From NCBI RefSeq assembly GCF_021412625.1, contig NZ_JAKCFI010000005.1, positions 124,001 through 188,000 of the forward strand: 64,000 bases of DNA, read 5' to 3'. A model generated the notes under the pieces. It searched no databases. It had not been told where the DNA came from and worked only from the letters and a program-made list of their open reading frames with translations. The translations under genes and the position numbers were made by a program. Shown piece by piece: positions 14,001 through 20,531 of this stretch (within the stretch, counting starts at the first letter, position 1; each line of letters opens with the position of its first letter). The DNA is from Myxococcus stipitatus. Lineage in GTDB: Bacteria; Myxococcota; Myxococcia; Myxococcales; Myxococcaceae.

Positions 14001-17000
14001 CCGGAGGCGAAGCCGTGGCATTTCCAGAGCGGTCCTCCGCCAACGCCACCAACTGCACCGGAACGCCCGCTGTCATCGTGGACAGGCTGAGCGGGAACGT
14101 CACGGTCCCGAGGTGCAGCCCCTCCCGAACACCCGAGCTGACGCCATTCACCAACAACTCCACCCGGCGGACGTCCACCTCGTCAGCCGCGTGGACTTCG
14201 ACAGTGAAGCTCGTGTCCTTCACATACGAGGCCCCCGTTCGAGGCTTGATGATGGAGACCTGGGGCCCCACCCTGTCCGCGACCACCCGGACCTGCCGCC
14301 CTTGCGCCGTGACATGCGCGGGTTCGGCCTTGTCCTTCACCACCGCGGTCAGTCGCGCCAGTTCGGGAGCCCACCCGGCGGGCATTCGGAGTCCAGAGAC
14401 CGCCACCTGCTTCTGGCTCGGACTCACGACCATCGCCCAGGGCTGCACCGCGAGGCACTCCCCTCCTGCAACCGCTCGGACCTGGAACTTGTCCGCCTCG
14501 TAGCGAACCCCGACCTCGGACACGGCGGACACGGCCCCGACGACCGAAGACGACAGCATGGCCGTGACGTCCTCGACCTGCACTCCCGCCGGAAACGAGA
14601 GGACCGCCTCGTAGGCGGGGGCATCGAACGTGACGATGCGTCGGCCACCCGGGTTGGCCGCGAGGAAGCGCCGGACATCGGCGTTGTCCTCTTGTCCAGG
14701 GGCAATCGCATACCGATAGCGGACCTCGGCCCGCAGCCCCGCCGCCGCCTCCTCGGAAGCGGAGAGCACCAGCTGGTAGGGCTTGTTCCCTAGGCGTCCC
14801 GTGGCCGGTGGTTGAACGGTCAACGCCCCGGCCTGAGCCGTCAGCTCGAGGGCGTCGGTCTCTCCGACCTTCAGCCACACATGGCTTCCCAACACGCCCC
14901 CCACCGCGCCAGGCGCTGGGATGACGAATCGCCCGCTCGGGGTGAACTGCGCGGGGGCCTTCGTCGAAGCCACCAGCCAGGCCGCCGCCACGCCGGTATC
15001 CTCTTCGACCTCGACCCGGACCTGTTGCGCCGCCTCCTCGATGACCGTGGCGTTCTCCAGAGGCTCCAGCCAGCGAACCACCGGCGCCGCGTCCTCGACG
15101 AGCTCGCACGTCAGGCTCGCATGGGTGGTCCGCGACGCGCCGTCCGTCGCCTGCGCCGTCACCGTGTACCGGCGGGGCCCCAGCGCATCGAGGGCGGGCA
15201 ACGTCACGTTCCAGCTTCGAGAGACGGAGGCCGCGGGCACGAACTGCGGGATTGGCAGGGGCTCTCCATCCGCGCTCACCGACAGCGCCTGCACCAGGCC
15301 ATCGTCGTTGGCGTCGAGATGGAGGGTCACCTTCGAGCCAGCGACACACGTCTTCGCCGAGGGCGTGCCGTCCCACCGCAAGGCCAGACGCGGCGGCTCC
15401 TCGTCCCGAGCCGCCACAACCTTGACGGAGAAGGACCGGCTGGACGTGTTCCCAGCAGGGTCGTACGCGGTCAGCGTGACGACGTAGCTCTTGTCCTGGG
15501 CCTTCCCGACCAGGCTGAGCGTTCCCTCGAAGTTCGCGAGGAAGCGGCGGCTGGTGATGATCTCCCCAGGCGCCAGTGGATTGGGGGTCCGGGTCTCCTC
15601 GAAGCGGATGTCCTTGCCTACGAGGACGTCCTCCCCCGAGCCATTCACGACCGGCTGCTCATCCAGGGTCATCGCCACGCGCGAAACCCGGACGTCGTCA
15701 CTCACCTCGACGCGAACGCCCAGGGCGCCGCCCTGGGGGACGACGACCTCCGAGCCACTGAGCGCCAGCGCCGGCGTCAGCAGCGTCGTGGTGGGAGCCT
15801 CCGTATCCGGAAGGACCTGGAGGTGGACCTCCGCCTTGCCCGTCTGCCCCGAGGTGTCACGCGCCTCGATGCCCACCGACGCGGGCGCGCCCTTGCTCAC
15901 GATGGGCGCCCGCACGGTCACGAACTGCTGACCATTGAGCAGCAACGGCGCCCCTGTCTCGGGCAGTGGCGCCACGCGGGCTCCACCCGAGAGCCCCACG
16001 AAGGCGATGATGCCGTCGTCATCCCCCAGCGTGCCCGCCACGCGCACGTCTTCGCCTTCCTTGTACGGCGTCCCCGGGGCTGGCGCGACGATGCCCACGA
16101 CCGGGGCCGCGTCCTTCACGACGGGAATCTCCAACTCCCGCTCGGCGGTGAGGTTCGAGGAATCCGTGACGACCGCACGCAGCGTCAGCGAACCTCCAGG
16201 GACTTCCGCCTCCACGGGGACCGTCCAGCGGAACACCTCGTAGAGGCCCTCCCGCACGCCCGTGGTGAGGGCTCCCAGCGAAGAGGAGCCCCGGAACAGC
16301 TCGACCTTCGCTACGGCGACATCGTCGAACGCCACGACCTCGACCTGGAGCGGACGGCCAGCGAAGACAGGCGCCCCGGGTCGCGGCGCTCGGAACGACA
16401 GCAGCGGCGCGCTCTCGTCCGCGACGATGGACAGCAAGTGGTGGGCTGTGGCGACCCGCGTCCCGTCCGAGGCACGGGCCTCCAGCACCACCTCCCTGGG
16501 AGGCCCCTCGGCCTTGAAGGAGAAGCGATAGGGCGAGACATTGACCGTCGCAACGCTCACGCCATCCGCGCGGAGCTCCACCGCGTTCACGCCGACGTCA
16601 TCCCGCGCGTCGACCTCCACCTCCACCCACGTTCCGACGGTGGCCTTCAACGGTGGAGACTTGACGAACGCCACCGTGGGCGCCGCATCCTCCTGCGGCG
16701 TCACATCCACCGAAGGCGCGGTCCCCATGTTGCCCGACAGGTCCTTCACTTGCGCCGTCAGCCTGTGGGTATGACCCAGCACGAGATTCGACGCGGGCAG
16801 CACCACATGGGAGACGAAGGAGCCCCGGATGCCCTGGTTCTCCGCGGGAGCGGAATCGACATGGATCTCCCTGCCGTCGAGGAGGATCCGCACCGTCTCC
16901 ACGCCCACGTTGTCCAGCCCCGCGACCGTCACGAGGAGGTCCTGGGTCACCGGCACCCGCGCATTGGCGCGAGGCACGACGAACGACACCGAGGGCGGAG

Positions 17001-19569
17001 TCGTATCGGGGATGACGGAGACACTCACGGACGCCCGGGTCGTCAGCCCGGAGGCGTCACGCGCCTCGGCCGTCACGGTGAGCGCGGTCGAGGCACGGAC
17101 CGTGGGCAACGGATAGGGAACGAGGAACGGCGCTGCCGTGGAGAGCCCCACTGGCTTGCCTTCCACGAACCAACGCACCTCCACGGTCCCCGGCGTGTCG
17201 TCGATCACCCGGGCGGTGAGGTCGATGCTCCTGCCGCCGAGCAGCGTGCTGCCCGCTACCGGCCCGAGGATTGCGAGCTGTGGAGCCTGGTCGGCCTTGA
17301 CCGAGACCTCCACGGCGACACGTCGGGCCTTGCCCCCGCTATCGGTCGCCACGACCTCGAGGCGCCGCAGCTTCCCCGCATCCGCGGTGGGAGGCGTCCA
17401 CCGGAGGCTGAACGCCTCCGTCCCCATGGGCGACCCACCGATGCCACCGCGCGACAACCGGAGGGAGTCGACCGTCGTCCCGTCCACGAGGAGCGCCACC
17501 TGCGTGCCGAACGCCAGCGCGTCATCGCTGACCGTTCCGCTCACCAGGAAGGGCGTCCCCGCCACGGCGTTCGCAGTGGCGCCCACGGGCTGCTGGAGGA
17601 CGACCAGCGGCGGCGAGTCCCCGACCACCCGGACCAGCAAGGTGTCGGAGCGGACAGCGGCGCCCGCGCGGTCGGTGGCCTCCACCCGCATCGCCACACT
17701 CGTCCCCTCCGTCCCTCGACGAGGCGCGAAGCTCATCTCCCAGAGGGGGACCAGGAGCACGTCGCCCGAGACCGGGTGCTTCCGTGCCTCGATACGAGGC
17801 AAGTCCACGGTCCCGGCCAGCACGTCGTCGAAGAAGAAGCGGACGCTCCGGAAGTCCTCGGTGGAGAGACCTCCCGCCATCCAGTTGCCACTGGTGACGC
17901 GGAGCACCTGCGGCAGCCCCGCGACGAGCAGCGCCCCGGGTTCGGGAGTCTCGATGACGACCGGCTGGGTGCTCGGGGCGGGCGTGCCCACGACCTTCAC
18001 CTTGACCTCGTTGCCCACGACCCGATGACCACCGCTGTCCGTCACCGCGGCGGACAGCGTCATCGTGGCGCCACCATAGGGAGGGGCCTGGATGCGCGTC
18101 GCATAGGGCGACTCCGAATCCCTCCCCGCCGGGACGCCGTTCACGAGGAACTCCACGTGCGCGATGGCGATGTCATCCGTCGCGTTGGCGTGGAGGTCGA
18201 ACGCGGTCCCCGCGGTCACCGTCGAGGGAGCCACGATCTGGACCGAGGGTGCCCCATCGAGCACCTCGACCTCCACGGAGATTGGAGCCCATCCATCCCG
18301 CACGGCGCGGATGACGGCCACCCCGGGCCGGACTCCCGTGACGCGGCCGTCTGGCCCCACGGTCGCGATGTCCGGGCGCTCGGAGGACCACTTCGTGCCC
18401 AACGCCAAGGCCGTCAAGTCCACGAGCCGCTCGTCCGACAGCACGCCCATCAACTCGAGCTGGGTCGCCCCGCCCACGCGCTCCACCTTCGGCGCGGTCG
18501 GTTCGATCCGCATCGACGAGAGCACCACGTTCGAGTCGACGATGACGTCCACCTGGGTCGTGACGCCAGCGAACGCCACCGTCACCTGCCCGGTCCCATC
18601 CTCCCGCGCCTGGACGAGCCCGTCGGGCGAGACGACGAAGGCCTCCGGATTCGACGACGCGTAGACGACGCCCTGCCGCGCGCCGCTCAGGTCCACGTCG
18701 CCGCCCAGCGCGAAATGCCCGGTGACCTTCAGCGCCATCGTGGAGCCATAGCCCCCATCGAGCAGCAGCGGGTCGGGGCTCGCGGAGATATTGACCAATG
18801 GGTCGAAGGCACGACCGCTGGTGAACTCCACCGCGGAGGTGCTGACCACCCGGCCATAGGGGTCGTGCACGGTGACATCGGCGACGACCACGCCGTCCGC
18901 CGGCACCTTCACCCCTTCAGGAAGCGCGACCACGAAGTCCACCTGGCTCGAGCCCTGGCTCAGCGGACGCCCCACCTCGCGCCGGACACCCGCGAACGCC
19001 ACCGACTCGACATCACTGAGGCTCCCATGGACGCGACGCAGGGCCTCGACGGAGGCGCCCACGAGCGACAGCTCCGCGTGCGCCACCTGGCCCTGCGCGG
19101 TGACCCGGACCTCGAGTCGATCGAGCTCGTCAACCGCGCTCACCTTGATGGAGCCCGCCGGGAGCACCGGCGGAGCGCTGGACAAGTCATAGTGCGCCAC
19201 GAGGGGCGATCCATCCTCGTCCGCGGGTGAGACCTTCACCTCGATCTTCGCGTCCGCCGGCAGCTCGCGGCGCAGCGGAACCCGCAGGTGGAACGCGGTG
19301 GCGCCCACGCGGTCCCTGTCGACGAGCACGTCGCGCACGTCCACGACCGGAGCGCCTGACGACGCCGACGTGGCCTTCACCGCCACGCGCAGCTGGGTGA
19401 CATCGCTCTCGGCGGAGAAGCCCAGGTCGAGCGCGGTGATGCCCGCGCGCATGGGCGTCAGCGGGAACACCGTCGCCACGCGCGACTGGGCCTGGGCGGC
19501 ACCTCCCGCCAACAGACCCATCACCACGACCGCGATCACGAGGATGCGCTTCGAACTTTCAAGGAGCAC
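1..19569 (-). CDS. Giant secreted Ig-like / LVIVD beta-propeller / IPT-TIG repeat protein (C-terminus outside window)
   Basis: The frame is open from a GTG at 19569 to the left edge, at least 6,523 codons; the C-terminus is not in the window. GTG is chosen because an AGGGGGAG ribosome site lies just upstream and a signal peptide follows (basic SSKR, hydrophobic ILVIAVVVMGLLAGG, cleavage after AQA). Residues about 250-435 look like two Big_2 folds, 435-2850 like some twenty bacterial Ig-like repeats (A.DDvgV..Ve..vdG pattern), and 2850 to the edge like six propeller/Big_5/TIG modules. I see no catalytic motif. Such domains are usually adhesive or structural, so a surface, matrix or predation-related adhesin is the best guess. 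It follows a PPIase gene by 44 nt. The secretion route and cell attachment cannot be judged without the C-terminus. Confidence 0.93.
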   Translation of the reverse strand, partial: MLLESSKRILVIAVVVMGLLAGGAAQAQSRVATVFPLTPMRAGITALDLGFSAESDVTQLRVAVKATSASSGAPVVDVRDVLVDRDRVGATAFHLRVPLRRELPADAKIEVKVSPADEDGSPLVAHYDLSSAPPVLPAGSIKVSAVDELDRLEVRVTAQGQVAHAELSLVGASVEALRRVHGSLSDVESVAFAGVRREVGRPLSQGSSQVDFVVALPEGVKVPADGVVVADVTVHDPYGRVVSTSAVEFTSGRAFDPLVNISASPDPLLLDGGYGSTMALKVTGHFALGGDVDLSGARQGVVYASSNPEAFVVSPDGLVQAREDGTGQVTVAFAGVTTQVDVIVDSNVVLSSMRIEPTAPKVERVGGATQLELMGVLSDERLVDLTALALGTKWSSERPDIATVGPDGRVTGVRPGVAVIRAVRDGWAPISVEVEVLDGAPSVQIVAPSTVTAGTAFDLHANATDDIAIAHVEFLVNGVPAGRDSESPYATRIQAPPYGGATMTLSAAVTDSGGHRVVGNEVKVKVVGTPAPSTQPVVIETPEPGALLVAGLPQVLRVTSGNWMAGGLSTEDFRSVRFFFDDVLAGTVDLPRIEARKHPVSGDVLLVPLWEMSFAPRRGTEGTSVAMRVEATDRAGAAVRSDTLLVRVVGDSPPLVVLQQPVGATANAVAGTPFLVSGTVSDDALAFGTQVALLVDGTTVDSLRLSRGGIGGSPMGTEAFSLRWTPPTADAGKLRRLEVVATDSGGKARRVAVEVSVKADQAPQLAILGPVAGSTLLGGRSIDLTARVIDDTPGTVEVRWFVEGKPVGLSTAAPFLVPYPLPTVRASTALTVTAEARDASGLTTRASVSVSVIPDTTPPSVSFVVPRANARVPVTQDLLVTVAGLDNVGVETVRILLDGREIHVDSAPAENQGIRGSFVSHVVLPASNLVLGHTHRLTAQVKDLSGNMGTAPSVDVTPQEDAAPTVAFVKSPPLKATVGTWVEVEVDARDDVGVNAVELRADGVSVATVNVSPYRFSFKAEGPPREVVLEARASDGTRVATAHHLLSIVADESAPLLSFRAPRPGAPVFAGRPLQVEVVAFDDVAVAKVELFRGSSSLGALTTGVREGLYEVFRWTVPVEAEVPGGSLTLRAVVTDSSNLTAERELEIPVVKDAAPVVGIVAPAPGTPYKEGEDVRVAGTLGDDDGIIAFVGLSGGARVAPLPETGAPLLLNGQQFVTVRAPIVSKGAPASVGIEARDTSGQTGKAEVHLQVLPDTEAPTTTLLTPALALSGSEVVVPQGGALGVRVEVSDDVRVSRVAMTLDEQPVVNGSGEDVLVGKDIRFEETRTPNPLAPGEIITSRRFLANFEGTLSLVGKAQDKSYVVTLTAYDPAGNTSSRSFSVKVVAARDEEPPRLALRWDGTPSAKTCVAGSKVTLHLDANDDGLVQALSVSADGEPLPIPQFVPAASVSRSWNVTLPALDALGPRRYTVTAQATDGASRTTHASLTCELVEDAAPVVRWLEPLENATVIEEAAQQVRVEVEEDTGVAAAWLVASTKAPAQFTPSGRFVIPAPGAVGGVLGSHVWLKVGETDALELTAQAGALTVQPPATGRLGNKPYQLVLSASEEAAAGLRAEVRYRYAIAPGQEDNADVRRFLAANPGGRRIVTFDAPAYEAVLSFPAGVQVEDVTAMLSSSVVGAVSAVSEVGVRYEADKFQVRAVAGGECLAVQPWAMVVSPSQKQVAVSGLRMPAGWAPELARLTAVVKDKAEPAHVTAQGRQVRVVADRVGPQVSIIKPRTGASYVKDTSFTVEVHAADEVDVRRVELLVNGVSSGVREGLHLGTVTFPLSLSTMTAGVPVQLVALAEDRSGNATASPPVFVDITEDQAPTVALSQLKYRLPEDAPSAYRLVPALELRTGYVRLLQNIAHSIEVTATDDVALARVEVSYRGETLVSEQVPPGPNAGRWSRAVSFTPPFQADGAPSVLRITATDSLGATRSTQLLIEGRRPSAPVVAIATPEPGATLAEGSIALVLSAVAGDDTEIARVQFFINGQPALTVSRGEARAIETLPTDGSEEAGAPRAVAPELADAISRLQMEEFRDAARVKEFRGRVKLPPGFVAMDPSRPSTVLTLRAVATDLEGHGTVVEQPVVVVRDTTDPVAHILSPTLGMPLVEGSAVRVEVMGMDDVFVQDLEILVGPTLGNLTVVHHAGGFPTESGIPGVGYSYATPVVSAVFEAPLLNTLGAGDMAPYFIVVRARDSAGNASDEPAIQMVEIVRDRAPTVSIISPRDGSPVVEQTRVTVTVAADDDVAVTSMALRVNGTLMDVILRAPPFVFSVPVPAGAQALELEAIAGDSFLHQTRSQVVRLPVVVDRPPTVAIAEPSQGQQITEGRDFAFVVAAQDDVGVASVEATVEGAEGGTRSFVGTAAPYRFRVSLPKGTAPRTLTLKARARDTTGKETLAAERTVTIVPDTSAPTVSFRSPANHSEIIEGQVLRIEADADDNVGVVRAEFSVDGVPYVTMPVAPFAFTYRVPKLGADVSDKPLSLVAKVTDTSGNTGSATLSLKVIRDRPPTVVLNPVSGLVVGHPSVLVATAEDDLEGVASVEFFVTRPGGEEVALGRRNQLPFQFIYTPSPSEAEQTLVFRAQVVDLAGQTAWSGPQSAVVAKDRPPTVAIVKPLNGSTLFESTRVKLEADARDTEGPVAAVHFYVDGLKVATADAPAGYAGKPTHFAASFLPDVGSGNRELRLSAVAVDSAGQETWSEEVRVGTVRDTVAPEVRLVDPVAFDVVTEGTAVPLLAAVTDNATVAAGAFLIDGQEFPGEQTPSSDPLGTRHYRREWLVPSGSAGRFPQLQAAATDVSGNRGTSELRSVEIGMAPLATFDPFPGRGTHTFLRVDARNERVVTGVTGLESGSRPHQIALTRVDGASQTFLGAMPLEAPPRAAAFLDRWVLVGTSRQVVSGAISIPPRLSMVDVVSAPFLEVGTVDLPGEDIHGLAASGRLAFIANGDVGVAVVDLGNPSSPSPMRLATRTTVGPALDVAVHEGLLLVAAGSGGLRIHDLRDPGFRELGAVAVPGEAVRVVAQGTRVYVACRDANATMAVVDVSAPSRPVIQSLLTHRAARADLVATGLSDIAVNGRLAVAVASLHDAENTPIKGLLSASVLKADGTRSTLHANLPRAGSVVIAQGGPVAQAGDAGGFVFALPRFAVTGMSPAEGAVQVPVDSPVVVEFSAAVDEASAKSENVWLREADPVLGRIVPAQVSAAGRTVVVTPASPLAVSTPYFLTVTKDVLPLQGANVQAMDESFLASFVTRATDKPVPTITAVSPGSGPIEGETRVTVTGDFFQPGAQVYFGGREGRAVVVAEGGRSLSVVTPAQQEGPVVVTVVNPDGGEGALLGGFVYLPLLQISVLEPASGSVEGGTLVELSGGGFQRGAKVTFNGVPATQVRVLAPGRLSAVTPAGAFGPADVVVENPDEKRAFAPGAYLYSQLEVASILGRDVPANGQSGPRLASGTPMAVALRNQTAWVLSAAQVHTQAKTAAELMERSVYGGLAAVDVATPENAFVRGGISILPPYNPVALAVRGERAYVVANAPDLPFIDVVGENGPSLQVFDVSTPGAPRILDATIPFDGEARAIALTGNLALVAAGPGGLAVFSIAEPDRPMLIGARTQFLMRGVLGPVSVERVAVSSGQYALVQVSRSSAVSTLLVDLTSPVMAVVGELPEALGGVSMRETHAFSGWRSLRSISLVPASRPFVQAVVPPLLPRGVFVDTASTPTQHIAAAILSSIGETGGPAGLQFVDVSSPTSPRGIDAIDLYPGRSLSDVDIEGDIAVATISTTERNKALDALAVVRLPFPVVVAATPGPGDTAVRPTDALRLTFNMPIALEPTALVRLTRLGGSSAGVQVPVTRSVTGTELTVTADAELNLSARYRLEVSGVRGVLSESGAQGPLMPGTYTLEFQTASDRNVVPLSLVSISPRQGPTAGDSLVTLTGSGFSATGMEVEFNGLPATNVVVSADGTSMTLRTPKGVEGAATLALRNPSGAGLILPGAFLYTEELLVTAVTPARGPTTARTRVVVQGKGFSPTGNVRVLFGDKEGEQPRVLGLNRIEVLTPLHERGAVDVTVINPDGVAKTLANGFTYDLPARASVAFSGALRDAVVIGDYAYVVGQRGLDIVDLSGLYTRGVNAGKGISIPAAAQAGLVDEDHDGQDDRIIGRVAGGDFWSVSYPPADESRPGGDRLFVGGVHTYDEDGDVVSGSVVEIDISDPTEPQVLSTRTIPGDAVYGVDAREDRLLAAAGSQGFHTFDISHAPFPIRSFPSTPGAQVVAVQEGLAVAGVGTRTTTGRVSNGRLRTLSVEGGLAVLGELPLDAQRIRMMGDVAVVAAGDAGLVLVDVSDPATPILLTTVDVHGFASDVRLAGSLAYVAAGAAGVAVVDLSTLAAPKLLYHVTGTRSGTTHAALVTAGGRLVSLREGTAGMGWSVDFGPATDLSVVSASVTRGERVRLALESITVTLSSTVEPDSARTAFQLTADGVPVPGDLEAGTAEKAVSTIVFRPSVMLPPDAAMRLTLSQALVSRDGKALTAPFEVNFRTALGTGRQPRIGQIEPRVGPVAGGGLSEVLGWDFDETSEVFVGTAQATVLARSSTRLRVEVPPGAPGLADVVVVNTSSGLGARRAGGYFYTLPLVATSATPRFLNPRGGSTVEVIGEGFLPEWAHGLGSTQVRVRGIPATNVTVHSLTRITATATPGSFGDAPVMVVSPDGVERSVAPSQVGYGLPFLGEERALSVRPSALAPSPLSPLYVYTSGGAAHAGNRFQQPFSGPIMGAGTIPQSFRMAAMDVQLRGRPRATSAAQVVADPGNTGKVDLLMAILEGRVPRDTPMPDVEVMPDSLDIAVSGSQLYVANGLSGLTVLDGSGTVGTGGEELALLGRARLMSSRDSLMASRVVPTPVGAWVLANSLTTPPETSPPPGCPPVEDQVGDDGAIYLVDARNPEDPLIVASSGGEGFEPYGATVAEGRLFVVTGNHQGVKYNKCDVGQPPPPVPYYSQSGGARGGQRTTYPGKGPIAPASTLLIYSSAGANAQVVGQWNEPGNLTDVVVRDGVAILASAEHGLTFVDVSDPASPALIQRIAFDASLSNTPGQPQRLRLVGDVLFVAANEGGAVLVDVSDLRKPRLLSGGNEERALDLLPVGDRLMLAGGTRLAELELPFMLVTGYEPARGELVPPSLSRLVVRMNRPLAAASVSEETVRLTGPTGEVPLSLSVTADASKLDYAIVAEPQVPLAPGTRYVLEVDTTVTDQRGGALLVPLRTTFDTATAGSRAPVIASFTPSTVSTGGGQRVTVHGQGLEGVNAARVGGVPAAVAHEGGVLQLTLPALPAGPVDVWVADQGGPEGFFPAGLLALDPLASVKATISPSHGPVEGGTRVRVSVAGRAIAPGTTVSVEHDGQSPQQGVDVDVLDLTTLEFTTPMADGAGLAVIKLTRPGEAAVAVGTFAYDLPVGSSVALPGFPPKVASDIKLVGDRLYVGVSSPGTSGLEIFDVRLEERPLRLGTLATQDPVRGLDVGGALALLANDRSGLAAVDVSRPETPFVVRRVSTQGLATGVRLEGSLAYVTSTDVTAAAGQVQVFDASSPELPKVSTVGLDADALALDLGPGRFYVLTSNVVAGQGNGLTLSIYTREGVRRGSVSVDTTLTSFESLVRSRVVVRANRAYVTAGNRLHVFDLTDEAAPERVQATDLGAGLSGISWVGGTLYVATAGESTLQSMPPVELLPLGMSPEDGSLVAQGAQVRVDFTMPVQVSSLSAQTMQVSVVHEDGSSTPSVPGTYSVEYAVRGSSVIFVPTTPFAAGDVVTVYVDGLVSFDLRPQAAPFLGSFEVAADDAHQPRLAAVTPSSGRADLATPVVLTGSGFREGTQVFVGGQAADVLAVGADGRTLSVVVPPAPMRDGIRLSGAALVEVRDPSHLSARLLGGFVYRDPLKLVSVSPDRAPQQGGVWVTLTGRGFAPGLEVMFGGGKSFDVRVRSSERAEVLVPPHVGAGGLVDVSATMDASPDTLAASFLYGSGAVARLDTPPIRDVVVEDGVAFASLGATVDIHDANGNLLVANRQTPGGGLLLANLSDPTHVTQIKTLTFPGQGGSRRVVKQGEVVYVAAGLAGVQRVDVAPVADAHVLEALSVVGAATDIALGGPLLFVGDSEGVKVFDVSDTSRRPLRVGARAIPGGVSALALHGSRLLVSGAAKSPARFFVLDARTGDLAELGSTELVAPAVHITAEGSRAFLSLGRAKQVAIYDLTVPASPAPAGTLVVDALLGGWASAEQTRVAAGVAYVAAGGGKLQRFRVPVGEPPSRIGRASVVGDARAMAFMGHYLLVGTLFLDGQGTPVELPLSDPDDRQLSLAGALASVALDTLEIRGTEPAEGDVVPPGAVAKVLLSALPDAATAGAVTLVRRSDGEAVPVGRQVRADTEGGHVVLTPSAPLSLGTEYELRVGAALADLRGAALETEARVRFKTSADVSQERPEVVSVVPGYGLAAGGDVVEVLGSGFFQDCTVLIG
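11010..18260 (-). repeat. Array of about twenty bacterial Ig-like repeats inside the giant protein
   Basis: Translation of this part of the giant gene gives a unit of roughly 100-130 residues recurring about twenty times. Each unit starts with a (A/P)P.V.i..P strand, continues with a block of the form v.v.A.DDvgVa.VefyvdG, and ends with a D..GN or similar loop before the next proline-rich start. This matches the general pattern of bacterial Ig domains of the Big_7 kind. The units are clearly diverged from one another at the sequence level, so this is an old array rather than recent tandem DNA duplication. Boundaries are approximate because they were read by eye. Confidence 0.8.
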
Positions 19570-19613
19570 GGCTCCCCCTCAATTCCAGGACGGCAGACCG
19601 CTCGAGAACCGCT

Positions 19614-20531
19614 TCAGCGCCGCGTCGACGTCCCACCGTCGGGCGAACCGCGCTCTTCCAATCTCACCGAGCCCGCCGCCCGCAGGCGCTCGAGCAGCTG
19701 GTCCAGCACCTTGCGCTGAGCGCCGGGCTTCATCTGCCCCAGCACCGCGGCGCGGACCTCTTCGAACGGAGGAACACGCGCCGGCCTGCGCTCGAGCAGG
19801 ATCAAGACCGCGGCTCCGTCCCGGGTCTCCACGACGGGCGACACGGCGCCCGGCTTCGTCAGCGCGAGGATGGCCTTCTGCTGGGCGTCGTCTCCCAGCG
19901 CGTCCCGGGTCAACAGGCCCAGCTCGCCTCCGCGCAGGCGCTCGGGGCCCTCTCCCGCGGCGGCCACCTTCTCCACCGCCTCTTTGGCGCTCAGCCGCCG
20001 GTGGAACCCTTCCGCGCGCTGTCGGGCCTGGGCCCAGACAGACCGGGAGCTTCCCGCGGGCACCGCCGCCAGGACTCGGGCCACCCGGAGGCGCTCCGGC
20101 TCCGCGAACCGATCCACGTGCGACTCATAGAAGGCACGCGCCTCGGCTTCGGACGGAGGCGCGACCTTGCGCGCCTCGGCGGCCAGCAGCGCTTCGATGG
20201 AGAGCCGCTCCTCCAGCTCCCGCACCTGCCGACGAAGATCCTCGTCCCGGGTGAACCCCTGACGCTCGGCCTCCAGGACCAGGAGACGCTTGTCCACCAA
20301 GGACCGAACAAAGGACTGACGTCCCGGACCGGTCTCGAACTTCTCGCGCAGCTGAGGCGGGAGTCGCTGGCTCTCGCGGAGCACCTGCGCCTCGGTCAAC
20401 ACGCCGCCCTCGAAGCGCGCGACAATGGCACTGCCATCCGAGGGCGTGGGAGACGGCTCCACGCGCTGCTCACACCCACCACCGAGCAGAGCGCACGCGG
20501 CGACCCACCCAGTCCACACCCATCGTGCCAT
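19614..20531 (-). CDS. Lipoprotein SurA/PpiC-like peptidyl-prolyl cis-trans isomerase
   Basis: 305 residues. The N-terminus has a hydrophobic segment ending in LLGGGC, a slightly weak lipobox, so the mature protein is probably a periplasm-facing lipoprotein. Residues about 30-130 form a SurA-N-like helical region (ARFEGGVLTEAQVLRESQRL, then a charged helix). Residues about 145-255 match a parvulin (PpiC) domain, including the GGELGLL turn and a closing ILLLERRPARVPPFEEVR-like tail. The histidine that normally opens the parvulin fold (HIL) reads RVL here, so catalysis may be weak and a chaperone role is possible. It ends 44 nt before the giant protein gene on the same strand, which suggests co-transcription and a role in folding that protein. 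The function assignment by family is firm; the client is inference. Confidence 0.85.
   Translation of the reverse strand: MARWVWTGWVAACALLGGGCEQRVEPSPTPSDGSAIVARFEGGVLTEAQVLRESQRLPPQLREKFETGPGRQSFVRSLVDKRLLVLEAERQGFTRDEDLRRQVRELEERLSIEALLAAEARKVAPPSEAEARAFYESHVDRFAEPERLRVARVLAAVPAGSSRSVWAQARQRAEGFHRRLSAKEAVEKVAAAGEGPERLRGGELGLLTRDALGDDAQQKAILALTKPGAVSPVVETRDGAAVLILLERRPARVPPFEEVRAAVLGQMKPGAQRKVLDQLLERLRAAGSVRLEERGSPDGGTSTRR

Noticed and set aside
4312-19230. Very long plus-strand frames (about 1,500-1,600 codons each) opposite the giant gene
   Set aside because: They are in register with the minus-strand codons and are rich in Arg, His, Gly and Asp, the usual antisense pattern of high-GC genes. 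They show no domain or signal peptide, whereas the minus strand gives clear Ig/TIG sequences.
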